64,000 nt of DNA, taken from positions 1-64,000 of the forward strand of contig JBBRHV010000003.1 of NCBI GenBank assembly GCA_038222225.1, read 5' to 3'. Within the stretch, counting starts at the first letter, position 1, and the number at the start of each line of letters is the position of its first letter. The notes below the pieces were generated by a model that was not told where the DNA came from, made no database searches, and was given only the letters and a program-made list of their open reading frames with translations. The stretch is from JAKLFA01 sp038222225 (lineage in GTDB: Bacteria; Omnitrophota; Gorgyraeia; Zapsychrales; JANLHA01). Positions 48,317 to 56,759 of the stretch are shown here, piece after piece. The position numbers and the translations under genes were made by a program.

Positions 48317-49507
48317 ATGGCTTTATCCGTAGGGATCGGTTTTAACAAAGAAAAAAATACAAATCTGGCCGCCGCGGCAGCGATCGAACAGGCCAAACGC
48401 AATATCCATGTCGGCCGGATCGACCTCATTCTGGTTCTGGCAACGCCTCATTATTCCCCTCAAAATATCATTACGGAGATCGGAGACCAGCTGGATTCCC
48501 CCCGGGTCATCGGCTGCTCAACGGAAGGGATCATCCTTGATAACACGATCCACCGGCGCGGCATTGCCATTGCCCTTTTTCATTCCAATGAGATGAAGTT
48601 TGTGACCGGCAGCACTCAACATCTGAACCTGCAAAACGCCAATCAAGCCGCCGAATCCCTGGTCCAATCCTGCAAATCCGAATACGGACAGAGCGAACGC
48701 CAGCTTTTCTTTATTCTGACGGAAGGCGCACCAAATAGCATTCCGGATTTTCAGCACCATCTGCGGCGGAACCTTCAGGAAGACCCGGACATCCCCATTA
48801 TCGGCGCCTGCTGCACAAGCATCCTCGCGCCCGAGAGCTCCTTTCTTTTTTATAATAACGAAACCATCAAAAAATCCGCGGCCGTCTTTATGGTCGGCGG
48901 AAAAGTCAAGGTCAAAATGGCCTGCCGCCAGGGCTGGCATCCGATCGGACGCCCCCGCTTTATCGATAAAAGTAGCGGCCATATCATTCATGTGATTGAC
49001 GGACGGCCGGCCATTGAACTCTATCAGACCTTTTTTCCCGATCAATGCCGTTTTTTAAAAAATCCGTCTTCGTCACTCAACATCTACTATCCGCTGGGTA
49101 TTGCCAGCGGGAAACGCGGGGTCTTCTTTCTCCGAAATGTTGTAGATGTTCTTGACGACGGCAGTATCGTCTGTAATGATAATGTCGAGGCTGGCTCACA
49201 AATCCACATCATGCTCGGCAACCGGGATTCCTGCCTGCAGGTCACGAGGAACGCCATCAACGAACTGAAAGGCTTCTTTTCGGATCAGCCTTCGGGCGCG
49301 GCGCTCATGATCGCCTCAGAACGGCATGACCGGATCCTGGGACGGGCCTTTGAGCGGGAGTTGAACTATTTCAAACGAACGATCGGCGAAGCGATCCCTA
49401 TCATCGGGTTCGTCAGCCACGGGGAGATCTTTGATGTGGGAGAACCGCATCAGCAATCTCCGAACTCAAAACAAAACAACAGCTTAATGGTCATCGGTAT
49501 AAAATAA
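48317..49507 (+). CDS. FIST-domain sensor protein
   Basis: This 396-residue cytoplasmic protein has FIST_N (about 25-220: LILVLATPHYSPQNIITEIG, VIGCSTEGIILDN, FFILTEGAPNSI, IIGACCTSILAPE) and FIST_C (about 230-375: EYQTFFP-like ELYQTFFPDQ, GASGSKRGV-like ASGKRGVFFLRNVV, IIGFVSHGEIFDVG). FIST domains bind small ligands, often amino acids, and feed histidine kinases or GGDEF proteins. It is the first gene of a plus-strand operon with a kinase and a REC-GGDEF protein; a ribosome site GAGGACC precedes the start. Confidence 0.9.
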   Translation: MALSVGIGFNKEKNTNLAAAAAIEQAKRNIHVGRIDLILVLATPHYSPQNIITEIGDQLDSPRVIGCSTEGIILDNTIHRRGIAIALFHSNEMKFVTGSTQHLNLQNANQAAESLVQSCKSEYGQSERQLFFILTEGAPNSIPDFQHHLRRNLQEDPDIPIIGACCTSILAPESSFLFYNNETIKKSAAVFMVGGKVKVKMACRQGWHPIGRPRFIDKSSGHIIHVIDGRPAIELYQTFFPDQCRFLKNPSSSLNIYYPLGIASGKRGVFFLRNVVDVLDDGSIVCNDNVEAGSQIHIMLGNRDSCLQVTRNAINELKGFFSDQPSGAALMIASERHDRILGRAFERELNYFKRTIGEAIPIIGFVSHGEIFDVGEPHQQSPNSKQNNSLMVIGIK

Positions 49508-49515
49508 AATCACGC

Positions 49516-50994
49516 ATGTTCTGGGCTATCTTCATAACAAGTCTGTTCCTTTTGATTTCGATCGGCGCCTTCACCGCGCTCTACCAGAAACGTAAGATTC
49601 AGAATCTTTCCGCGTCCCTGCAGAAATTTAAGGAATCCTTTGATGAAATCGACGAGCAGGCCAAACTGATCATCAAGACCGATCTGGAGCTCAACCGCAC
49701 ACAGGAAGAGTTGGATAAACGCCTCAAAGGGCTCGACGCCCTGCAGGCCATCTCCCGCCTGGTCAGCACCAGTCTGGATGAACGCGAAATTTTTGAACTG
49801 CTGGGAGAGCCGCTGGTCTCCGACATGGGGCTTGAACAGTATTTCTTTCTGATCCTGAACAATCAGGGATCGCTCAACTGCGCCGCTCATTTAGGCGCCT
49901 CCGAAGAAGAGTCCAAACGCATCCTGGCCTTTATCGGAAATAATCTCACGCTGGTCGATCAACTCAAAAACCGCCAAGCCATCTCTTCGATCAACGCCAC
50001 CGATGACGAACGCGCCTTCTTTTTAAAACATTTGAAAACCCGCCATTTTATCATTACGCCGATCATGGCCAAAAATACAATGCTCGGCATCCTGCTGGCG
50101 ACCAGCCATTCGACAACCTATGCCGTCACCGAGGGCGACGAGGAAATCGCCTCGATCCTCTCCGATCAGATCGGCCAGGCGATCCAAAACGCCCGTCTGT
50201 TTGAAGAGGTCTTTCATTCGCGCCAAAAGCTCGAACTGATGGTCCAGGAACGCACCCGTCAGCTTCAGGAAGCGCTCTCCAACGTTCAGCAGGTCAGCAA
50301 AATGAAATCTGAATTTATTTCCGCCGTCTCCCATGAGCTGCGCACCCCTTTAACGTCGATTAAAGGATACGCCTCCCTGTTGAGTTCCGGGAAGCTGGGA
50401 AACATCCCGGATGCCGTCCGTGAGCGCCTGGAAAAGATCAATCACCATTCCGACAGCCTGGTTCAGCTGATCAACAACCTTCTGGATATTTCCCGCATTG
50501 AGTCAGGGAAGACCGGCATGAAGCGCCAGCGCTCATCCATCGCCTCCATCATCGACAATGTTCAGGACCTGCTGGCTCCGCAGCTCAAAGAAAAAAATGT
50601 CCGTCTGGTCCTTAAAGTTCCGCCGGAGACCCCCCAGCTCCTGGTCGATCAGAGCCAGATCGAACGGGTCTTTATCAACCTGGTCGGCAACGCCGTCAAA
50701 TTCACTCCGTCTGAAGGAACGATCACGGTTACGGCAGAACCCAGAGAGAGCGATGTTCTTTTTTCGGTGGCCGATACCGGCATCGGCTTAAAGGAAGACG
50801 ACCGCCGGAAATTATTTAATGAATTCTACCGTGTTGATAATGATATCAATCAAAGCATGAAAGGCTCCGGCCTTGGCCTTTCGCTGGCGAAAAAGATCAT
50901 CGAAGCCCATAACGGCCAGATCTGGGTCGATAGTATTTACACAAAGGGATCCACCTTCTCATTCACGATCCCGCATCAGGATGATCAAACATAA
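49516..50994 (+). CDS. Membrane-anchored GAF histidine kinase
   Basis: This 492-residue protein has one membrane helix at the start (FWAIFITSLFLLISIGAFTA), a coiled coil, and a GAF domain (about 85-230: LVSTSLDEREIFELLGEPLV, DEEIASILSDQIGQAIQNAR). HisKA follows with catalytic His in FISAVSHELRTPLTSIKGYA. The HATPase shows NLVGNAVKFTPSEG, FSVADTGIGL and GSGLGLSLAKKI. All kinase boxes are intact. It lies eight bases after the FIST gene and 12 bases before its regulator; the FIST protein likely supplies the input. Confidence 0.92.
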   Translation: MFWAIFITSLFLLISIGAFTALYQKRKIQNLSASLQKFKESFDEIDEQAKLIIKTDLELNRTQEELDKRLKGLDALQAISRLVSTSLDEREIFELLGEPLVSDMGLEQYFFLILNNQGSLNCAAHLGASEEESKRILAFIGNNLTLVDQLKNRQAISSINATDDERAFFLKHLKTRHFIITPIMAKNTMLGILLATSHSTTYAVTEGDEEIASILSDQIGQAIQNARLFEEVFHSRQKLELMVQERTRQLQEALSNVQQVSKMKSEFISAVSHELRTPLTSIKGYASLLSSGKLGNIPDAVRERLEKINHHSDSLVQLINNLLDISRIESGKTGMKRQRSSIASIIDNVQDLLAPQLKEKNVRLVLKVPPETPQLLVDQSQIERVFINLVGNAVKFTPSEGTITVTAEPRESDVLFSVADTGIGLKEDDRRKLFNEFYRVDNDINQSMKGSGLGLSLAKKIIEAHNGQIWVDSIYTKGSTFSFTIPHQDDQT

Positions 50995-51006
50995 AAGGAG
51001 TTTTGC

Positions 51007-51939
51007 ATGCCGAGAGCGCGCATTTTAACGATTGATGATGACCCGGATATCCTCGATGTCCTGGATTTGACCTTGTCGGAACACTACGATGTCCTTCAGG
51101 CCCCCAACGGCCAGGAAGGGCTGATCATCCTGCAGAACAAAACCCCGAACCTGGTCGTCTGCGACTACATGATGCCGGTCATGAACGGCAAGGAATTCTG
51201 CAAAGCCGTCAAAAAGGATGTGCTCCTGCGCAATATTCCGATCATCATGCTGACCGGCAAAGGCGAAGTCCATGACATGATCGGCGGGATCGAGGCCGGC
51301 GCCGATGACTATATCGTCAAGCCTTTTGAGCCCGAAGCCCTGCTGGCCAGGATCCACATGATCCTGCGCCGAACCGAACAGAGCCTGGACGCCAACCCGC
51401 TGACCCATCTTCCGGGCAACACCTCGATCACCGAAAAACTTCAGGAATGCATCGACAGCAAGTCGGCCTTTGCCGTCGGGTATGCCGATCTTGACAAATT
51501 CAAAATTTATAACGACAAATACGGTTTTGAAAAGGGAGATGAGATCATCCGGGAAACGGCGCGCGTCATTGTCAAGAATGTCCGCACCATTGCCGGCGAA
51601 GACGCTTTTATCGGGCATATCGGCGGAGACGATTTTGTTTTTATCACGAACGACAGCATCATTGATGATGTCTGCCGGGGCGTCATTAAGGAATTCGACG
51701 CCAACAGCCCGGGCTTCTACACTGAGGAAGACCGCCTGGCGAAATATATTGTCGGGAAAGACCGCCTCGGAAATGAAACCCGCGCCGGCCTGCTCTCGAT
51801 CTCGATTGGGATCGTCAGCAACGCGCATGCCGAGATCGCCCATATCGCGCAAGTCAGCGAAATCGGGGCAGACCTCAAAAAATATGCCAAGACCTTTGAT
51901 ACCAGTGTTTTTGTGAGAGATAAACGGCGGGCACTATAA
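51007..51939 (+). CDS. Response regulator with GGDEF-type output (REC-GGDDF)
   Basis: This 310-residue protein has REC residues 1-120 with D54 region (LVVCDYMMPVMNG), T in IIMLTGKG and K (DYIVKPFEPEAL). The output domain (about 135-305) is GGDEF-like: YADLDKFKIYNDKYGFEKGD, GHIGGDDFVFITND, LSISIGIVSN. The signature GGDDF replaces GGDEF; Asp for Glu at the fourth position may weaken catalysis, so it could be a reduced or non-catalytic cyclase. AAAAGGAG precedes the start. It completes a FIST-kinase-regulator operon. Confidence 0.9.
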   Translation: MPRARILTIDDDPDILDVLDLTLSEHYDVLQAPNGQEGLIILQNKTPNLVVCDYMMPVMNGKEFCKAVKKDVLLRNIPIIMLTGKGEVHDMIGGIEAGADDYIVKPFEPEALLARIHMILRRTEQSLDANPLTHLPGNTSITEKLQECIDSKSAFAVGYADLDKFKIYNDKYGFEKGDEIIRETARVIVKNVRTIAGEDAFIGHIGGDDFVFITNDSIIDDVCRGVIKEFDANSPGFYTEEDRLAKYIVGKDRLGNETRAGLLSISIGIVSNAHAEIAHIAQVSEIGADLKKYAKTFDTSVFVRDKRRAL

Positions 51940-51945
51940 GACTGC

Positions 51946-52194
51946 TTATGGAAAGGGTCCGAACTGTCCGGCCGGCACCCCGTCACTGCCGACCGCATTC
52001 CGGCCGTAAGTTTTCCTGATAACCGTGTTCATAAATTCATCCGTGAGATTTTTAGCCCTGACCAAAACTCCGCTTGTCGGGTGAAAAGACAAAAGAACAA
52101 CGATCACAACCGTCGTTAAAAGAATAATATACTCGAAAGCGGCCTGCGCGTGGCGCCTGGACAAAATGGTTTTACGGATGGCTTGAAGAAACAT
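51946..52194 (-). CDS. Pilin-like small protein with class III-type signal
   Basis: This 82-residue protein starts at ATG 52194 (GGAGATG): MFLQAIRKTILSRRHAQAAF then EYIILLTTVVIVVLLSF. The basic leader followed by QAAFEY and a long hydrophobic helix resembles prepilins of Flp/Tad and archaeal class III type, cleaved before QAAFEY. The mature C-terminus is short. No assembly genes lie here. Similar orphan pilin-like genes are frequent in Omnitrophota-type genomes by my memory. Confidence 0.65.
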   Translation of the reverse strand: MFLQAIRKTILSRRHAQAAFEYIILLTTVVIVVLLSFHPTSGVLVRAKNLTDEFMNTVIRKTYGRNAVGSDGVPAGQFGPFP

Positions 52195-52287
52195 AACACA
52201 TCTCCTCTTTTGCTTTAAGTATAGCATTCTCCTGCAGGGCTGCAAACCGTTTTATCTGTTCCTTGCGCCTGCTTTTGGGCGGGCTTT

Positions 52288-53001
52288 TTAGGACAAACCC
52301 AGCGACTTTAATTCCTTCACCAGGCCTTTAGGGTCATTCGAGCCGAAAAAATAACTGGCGGTCGCCAGAATATTAACCCCGACTTTAACGGCCTGCGGAG
52401 CGGTCAATCCGTTGATCCCTCCATCCACCGAAATGTCCCCCTGGAATGTCCTGGATAACTTTTCGATCTTCGCCAATACGGCAGGCATAAATTGCTGGTG
52501 CGCGAATCCCGGATTCACCGACATCAGGAGCACTCCATCGAGTTCCCCGGCCAACGACCCCAGTTCAACCGGGGTGCCCGGATTAAAGACCAAGAAGGCC
52601 TTCTTCCCCAGCTTCTTGATGGTTTGAATATCCTGACGGAGAAGGTCATACTCGATATGATCGACCTCTTTGGGAAATTCGCCGTAACCGGCACACCCCG
52701 GCCGGCGCCTTCCATAACATTCCGCGTGAACCATCAGCACATCCGCCCCGGCTTTCGCGAACGCTTCAATGTGATCCGCAGGATGGTCGATCATCAAATG
52801 AGCGTCAATCGGAAGCCTGGTCAAGGGCCGGATCGCCTCCACGATCAAAGGGCCGATGGTGATCGGGGCCACAAAATGCCCGTCCATCACGTCGACATGA
52901 ATCCGGTCGGCCCCGCTGGATTCAATCGTCTTGATCTCCTCGCCCAAGCGGGCAAAGTCGGAGCACAAAACACTAACGCTGATTTGGATAGATTTTTTCA
53001 T
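52288..53001 (-). CDS. rpe: Ribulose-phosphate 3-epimerase
   Basis: This 237-residue TIM barrel starts at ATG 53001; an upstream in-frame extension would cross the tRNA-Leu gene. Metal/catalytic segments are RIHVDVMDGHFVAPITIGP, IDAHLMIDHP, VHAE and ISVDGGING. It interconverts ribulose-5-P and xylulose-5-P. Oddities are an insertion of about 18 residues after VHAE (YGRRRPGCAGYGEFPKEVDH) and SVNPGFAHQQF where most have VNPGFGGQxF, so it is a diverged member, but the catalytic residues remain. Confidence 0.85.
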   Translation of the reverse strand: MKKSIQISVSVLCSDFARLGEEIKTIESSGADRIHVDVMDGHFVAPITIGPLIVEAIRPLTRLPIDAHLMIDHPADHIEAFAKAGADVLMVHAECYGRRRPGCAGYGEFPKEVDHIEYDLLRQDIQTIKKLGKKAFLVFNPGTPVELGSLAGELDGVLLMSVNPGFAHQQFMPAVLAKIEKLSRTFQGDISVDGGINGLTAPQAVKVGVNILATASYFFGSNDPKGLVKELKSLGLS

Positions 53002-53028
53002 ATGAAATAAGAGAGGTATTAAAATTAA

Positions 53029-53110
<82 letters not shown>

Positions 53111-53129
53111 GAAAAATCAAACTGCATCT

Positions 53130-53227
53130 CAAATGCAAACAATGTCCTCGAACCCCACACCATCTGCCGCGGGAGCTGTTTTTCCCTCCAACCTCAGCGG
53201 TCAAAACATTTACCGCCACCCGCGCGA
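53130..53227 (-). pseudogene. Decayed tRNA-Leu-like copy
   Basis: On the minus strand it starts with the same bases as tRNA-Leu (TTTCGCGCGGGTGGCGG, 17 identical) and later has a T-loop-like GGGTTCGAG. In between are small hairpins (GCGGT/ACCGC; GGAG/CTCC) in place of normal arms. It lies directly 5' of the intact tRNA-Leu, as the broken tRNA-Glu copy lies 5' of its intact gene. Confidence 0.4.
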
Positions 53228-53338
53228 AATAATATTTGCTAAGAAAACGGATACTGGAAAACAGAATACGGAAAAATTTGAACAACGTCAACCGTTTTTT
53301 GATTCTTCCGTCCTCCCCCCTCCATCCTCCTTCATGAA

Positions 53339-54940
53339 TTATATACTCAACGCTGCCTTAATAAAATCCCTAAAAAGCGGATGCGCCTTATCCGGTTTTG
53401 ATTTGAATTCCGGATGAAACTGACACGCCACAAACCACGGGTGATCCGCGATCTCCAGGATCTCCACCAATCCGGTTTGCGGATTGACACCTGATATCAT
53501 CGCACCGTTCTTTTCCATAAGCTTCAAATATTTTGAATTAAATTCATAACGATGACGGTGCCGTTCGCTGATCATTTCTTTTTTATAGGCCTGAAAAGCT
53601 TTTGAAGTTTTGATCAGCTTGCACTGGTAGGCCCCCAGCCGCATGGTCGCGCCCATATCCTTGACCGCCTTCTGCTCTTCCAGCAAGCTGATGACCGGAT
53701 ACTCCGTTTGAGCATTAAATTCGGTTGAGTTGGCGTTTTTCATGCCGCAGACATTGCGGGCAAACTCAATCGTCGCCGACTGCATCCCCAGACAGATCCC
53801 GAAAAACGGGATGTTCTGTTCGCGGGCAAACTGCACGGCCTTGATCTTTCCCTCGATCCCGCGGTTGCCGAATCCGCCGGGGATCAAAATGCCTTTTGAA
53901 TCCGTCAAGAGCTTGGCCATCCCTTTGGCCGTTTCCAGATCTTCCGAATCCACTTTATTGATACAGACCCTGGCGTCATTGGCGATCCCGCCGTGAGTCA
54001 GCGCCTCATAGATCGACTTATAGGCGTCGGGCAAGGTAATGTATTTTCCCACCACCGAGATCTTCACCTCTTTGGACGGATGCTTCACCCTCTCCACCAC
54101 ATACTCCGCCCAGTGGGTCAAGTCTTTGTCCTCGCATTTAATGTTGAGCTTGCGGAAAATCAGGTCGTCGATGCCCTGCTTCTTAAAACACAACGGCACT
54201 TCATAGATCGTTTTGACATCGATCGCCTCAATGACCGCGTCGCGGTCCACATTGCAGAACAGGGATATTTTTTCTCTCTGTTCCTGCGTGATATGTTTTT
54301 CGGTGCGGCATAATAAAATATCCGGCATGATCCCGATCTCGCGTAACCGGCCGACGCTGTGTTGCGTGGGTTTTGTCTTGTGCTCCCCGGCGGCCTTAAT
54401 GTAGGGAAGGAGCGTCACATGAATATTGAGCGCGTATCCATCGCCCAGTTCCCAACGCATTTGCCGGATCGCCTCCAAGAACGGAAGGCTCTCGATGTCC
54501 CCGACCGTCCCGCCGATCTCAACGATCGTCACATCAATATCCTTATTTTTAGAAACCGCGCGGATCGAATCCTTGATCTCATTGGTGATGTGAGGAATGA
54601 TCTGGATGGTTTTTCCCAGATAATCTCCGCGTCGTTCTTTGGTGATGACGGAATAATAAATTTTGCCGGTCGTGGTATTGCTGGACTTTGAGCACACGCT
54701 GTTGGTAAACCGCTCATAATGCCCGAGGTCCAGATCGGTTTCCGCCCCGTCATCGGTCACATAAACCTCGCCGTGCTGAAAAGGGCTCATCGTGCCGGGA
54801 TCCACATTGAGATACGGATCGCACTTGATAAAAGCGACCTTCAGCCCCCTCGTTTCCAATAGCTTGCCGATGGAGGCCGCCGCCAGTCCCTTTCCTAAGC
54901 TTGAAACCACACCGCCTGTCACAAAGATGTATTTGCTCAT
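53339..54940 (-). CDS. pyrG: CTP synthase
   Basis: This 533-residue enzyme converts UTP, ATP and glutamine to CTP. The N-terminal synthetase domain begins MSKYIFVTGGVVSSLGKGLA and holds GTMSPFQHGEVYVTDDGAE, EIGGTVGDIESLPF. The C-terminal class I glutamine amidotransferase has GGFGNRG, the nucleophile in FFGICLGMQ and the His-Glu pair in CQFHPEFKS. Full length. AGGTGA precedes ATG 54940. purF starts 30 bases upstream in the same direction, so nucleotide synthesis genes form a run (carA-carB-purF-pyrG). Confidence 0.96.
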   Translation of the reverse strand: MSKYIFVTGGVVSSLGKGLAAASIGKLLETRGLKVAFIKCDPYLNVDPGTMSPFQHGEVYVTDDGAETDLDLGHYERFTNSVCSKSSNTTTGKIYYSVITKERRGDYLGKTIQIIPHITNEIKDSIRAVSKNKDIDVTIVEIGGTVGDIESLPFLEAIRQMRWELGDGYALNIHVTLLPYIKAAGEHKTKPTQHSVGRLREIGIMPDILLCRTEKHITQEQREKISLFCNVDRDAVIEAIDVKTIYEVPLCFKKQGIDDLIFRKLNIKCEDKDLTHWAEYVVERVKHPSKEVKISVVGKYITLPDAYKSIYEALTHGGIANDARVCINKVDSEDLETAKGMAKLLTDSKGILIPGGFGNRGIEGKIKAVQFAREQNIPFFGICLGMQSATIEFARNVCGMKNANSTEFNAQTEYPVISLLEEQKAVKDMGATMRLGAYQCKLIKTSKAFQAYKKEMISERHRHRYEFNSKYLKLMEKNGAMISGVNPQTGLVEILEIADHPWFVACQFHPEFKSKPDKAHPLFRDFIKAALSI

Positions 54941-54970
54941 AGAATTCACCTGACTGTTGGTTTTTTCCTC

Positions 54971-56347
54971 TTAACCTTCCAAAAGAAACTTGCTCTGATT
55001 AGCCGGGATCTTGACCGGATACTGGCCGGAAAAACAGGCATGACAAAACTGCTGCCCGTCGGTCATTACCGAAAGCATCCCCTGTCGGCTTAAATATCCC
55101 AACGAATCCACTTTGATAAATTTCGCGATCTCCTCCACCGTTTTGCTGGAGGCGATCAGTTCTTTTTTGCTGGGAAAATCAATGCCGTAAAAACACGGCC
55201 ACTCGATCGGCGGACAGCTGATCCGCATATGAATTTCTTTGACCCCGACCGTGCGCAGCTCTTCAATACGGCTACGGCTCGTCGTCCCCCGGACAATGGA
55301 ATCCTCGACCACCACCACGCGCTTGCCTTTCAGGACGTCACGGATCGGGTTCAGCTTGACCCGCACCTGAGATTCCCGGATGAATTGGCTCGGCTGAATA
55401 AACGTCCTGCCAACATAATGATTGCGAATCATGCCGACTTCAAACGGCAGCCCCAGTTCCTGAGCATATCCCAGGGCCGCATAGTTGCCTGAGTCGGGGA
55501 TCGCGATCACAAAATCCGCGTCTTTCACCGGATGCTCCTGGGCCAGCCGCGCGCCTAAGCGCTTGCGGGTCAAATACACATTGTCGTCGAAAATATGGCT
55601 GTCCGGACGGGCAAAATAAATGTTTTCAAAAATACAATGGGCGTGCGTTTCCGTTCCGTTCTTGCCGTACTGGTATGTTTCCAGCTTTTCCTTATTGATG
55701 ATCACCATCTCGCCGGGCTGGATCTCACGGATAAATTCCGCCTTGATCAGGTCCAGCGCGCAGCTCTCGCTGGCCAGCACATATCCGTTCACGGATTTGC
55801 CCAGGCACAGCGGCCGAAACCCCTGTGGATCACGCGCCCCGACGATGGTATCTCCCACCAGAAAAACCAGCGAAAACGCGCCCTCCAGCTGCCGCAGCAC
55901 ATTGGTGAACATTTCCGCCAGGTCGCTCGTTTTTTCCTTGGCCAATAAATGAACAATGAGCTCCGAGTCCATGGTCGTCTGAAAAAGCGAGCCTTCCGCT
56001 TCAAGCCGGCTGAACAGCTCTGCCGTATTGGTCAGGTTCCCGTTATGGGCGATCGCGATCGGACGCCCCCGGTGCCGCACCAAAAACGGCTGGGTGTTTT
56101 TGATATTACTGGAACCGGTCGTCGAATAACGGCAATGGCCGATGGCGGCATAGCCTTTGAGCTTCGCCAGGTCCTGCTCGGTCAAGGCGTCGGCAACCAG
56201 GCCGGGACCCTTGATCAGATGCACGTCTTCCCCGTCAAAGGAGGCAACCCCGGCCGCCTCTTCGCCCCGGTGCTGAAGCGCGTAAAGGCCCAGATAGATC
56301 GCCTTGCTCGCCTCAGAATGATTTGAAACTCCGATAATTCCGCACAT
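54971..56347 (-). CDS. purF: Amidophosphoribosyltransferase
   Basis: This 458-residue protein catalyses the first step of purine synthesis. Class II glutaminase with nucleophilic Cys 2 (MCGIIGVSNHSE), then RYSTTG and HNGNLTN; PRPP-binding VVVVEDSIVRGTTSRSRIEE in the transferase domain. The absence of a propeptide before Cys 2 is like E. coli PurF. C-terminal cysteines (CPPIEWPC, CHACFSG) may bind an Fe-S cluster as in B. subtilis PurF; CxxC spacing supports this. Confidence 0.95.
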   Translation of the reverse strand: MCGIIGVSNHSEASKAIYLGLYALQHRGEEAAGVASFDGEDVHLIKGPGLVADALTEQDLAKLKGYAAIGHCRYSTTGSSNIKNTQPFLVRHRGRPIAIAHNGNLTNTAELFSRLEAEGSLFQTTMDSELIVHLLAKEKTSDLAEMFTNVLRQLEGAFSLVFLVGDTIVGARDPQGFRPLCLGKSVNGYVLASESCALDLIKAEFIREIQPGEMVIINKEKLETYQYGKNGTETHAHCIFENIYFARPDSHIFDDNVYLTRKRLGARLAQEHPVKDADFVIAIPDSGNYAALGYAQELGLPFEVGMIRNHYVGRTFIQPSQFIRESQVRVKLNPIRDVLKGKRVVVVEDSIVRGTTSRSRIEELRTVGVKEIHMRISCPPIEWPCFYGIDFPSKKELIASSKTVEEIAKFIKVDSLGYLSRQGMLSVMTDGQQFCHACFSGQYPVKIPANQSKFLLEG

Positions 56348-56498
56348 ATTTATCCCTCAGTAATGACCTAATGAAAAATCTAAACATGTTGAAACAACTC
56401 GAAATATATGGAAACATAAAAACCGCGCGCATCAAAACCAACCTGAAATTTTTTTATCGCTCCTACACGCTTCGTATTGGGTATTTCGATTGCGTCTT

Positions 56499-56553
56499 GT
56501 GTCCTGCGTCCTGCGTCCTGCGTCCTGTGTCCTGTGTCCTGTGTCCTGCCCTG
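56499..56553. repeat. Seven-base tandem array (GTCCTGY)
   Basis: The word GTCCTGC or GTCCTGT repeats about eight times between purF and carB, sliding from C to T versions in blocks. The array has no coding role. The rest of 56348-56759 contains only a GAAATATATGGAAAC-type string and pyrimidine-rich DNA. Confidence 0.7.
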
Positions 56554-56759
56554 CGCAAATCGAAGATTAGCACAGGATTGGCCTCCCACGCAAAATAAAA
56601 TTTTGAATGGGACCTTCTCTTGGCAAATCTACGATTTGCTCAAGGCTATACAAACCTACGGTTTGTGTAGGATGTCTTTTCTATTTCTATTTTGTTTCAA
56701 TGTGCTTCTTTCTTCTTTCTTCTTTCCGCGTCCCTCTCCGCCACTGCGTTTCAACGCCT

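Noticed and set aside
56495..56556. Repetitive GTCCTGY stretch as CRISPR or iteron array
   Set aside because: No spacers, period of seven bases, and no initiator gene nearby.
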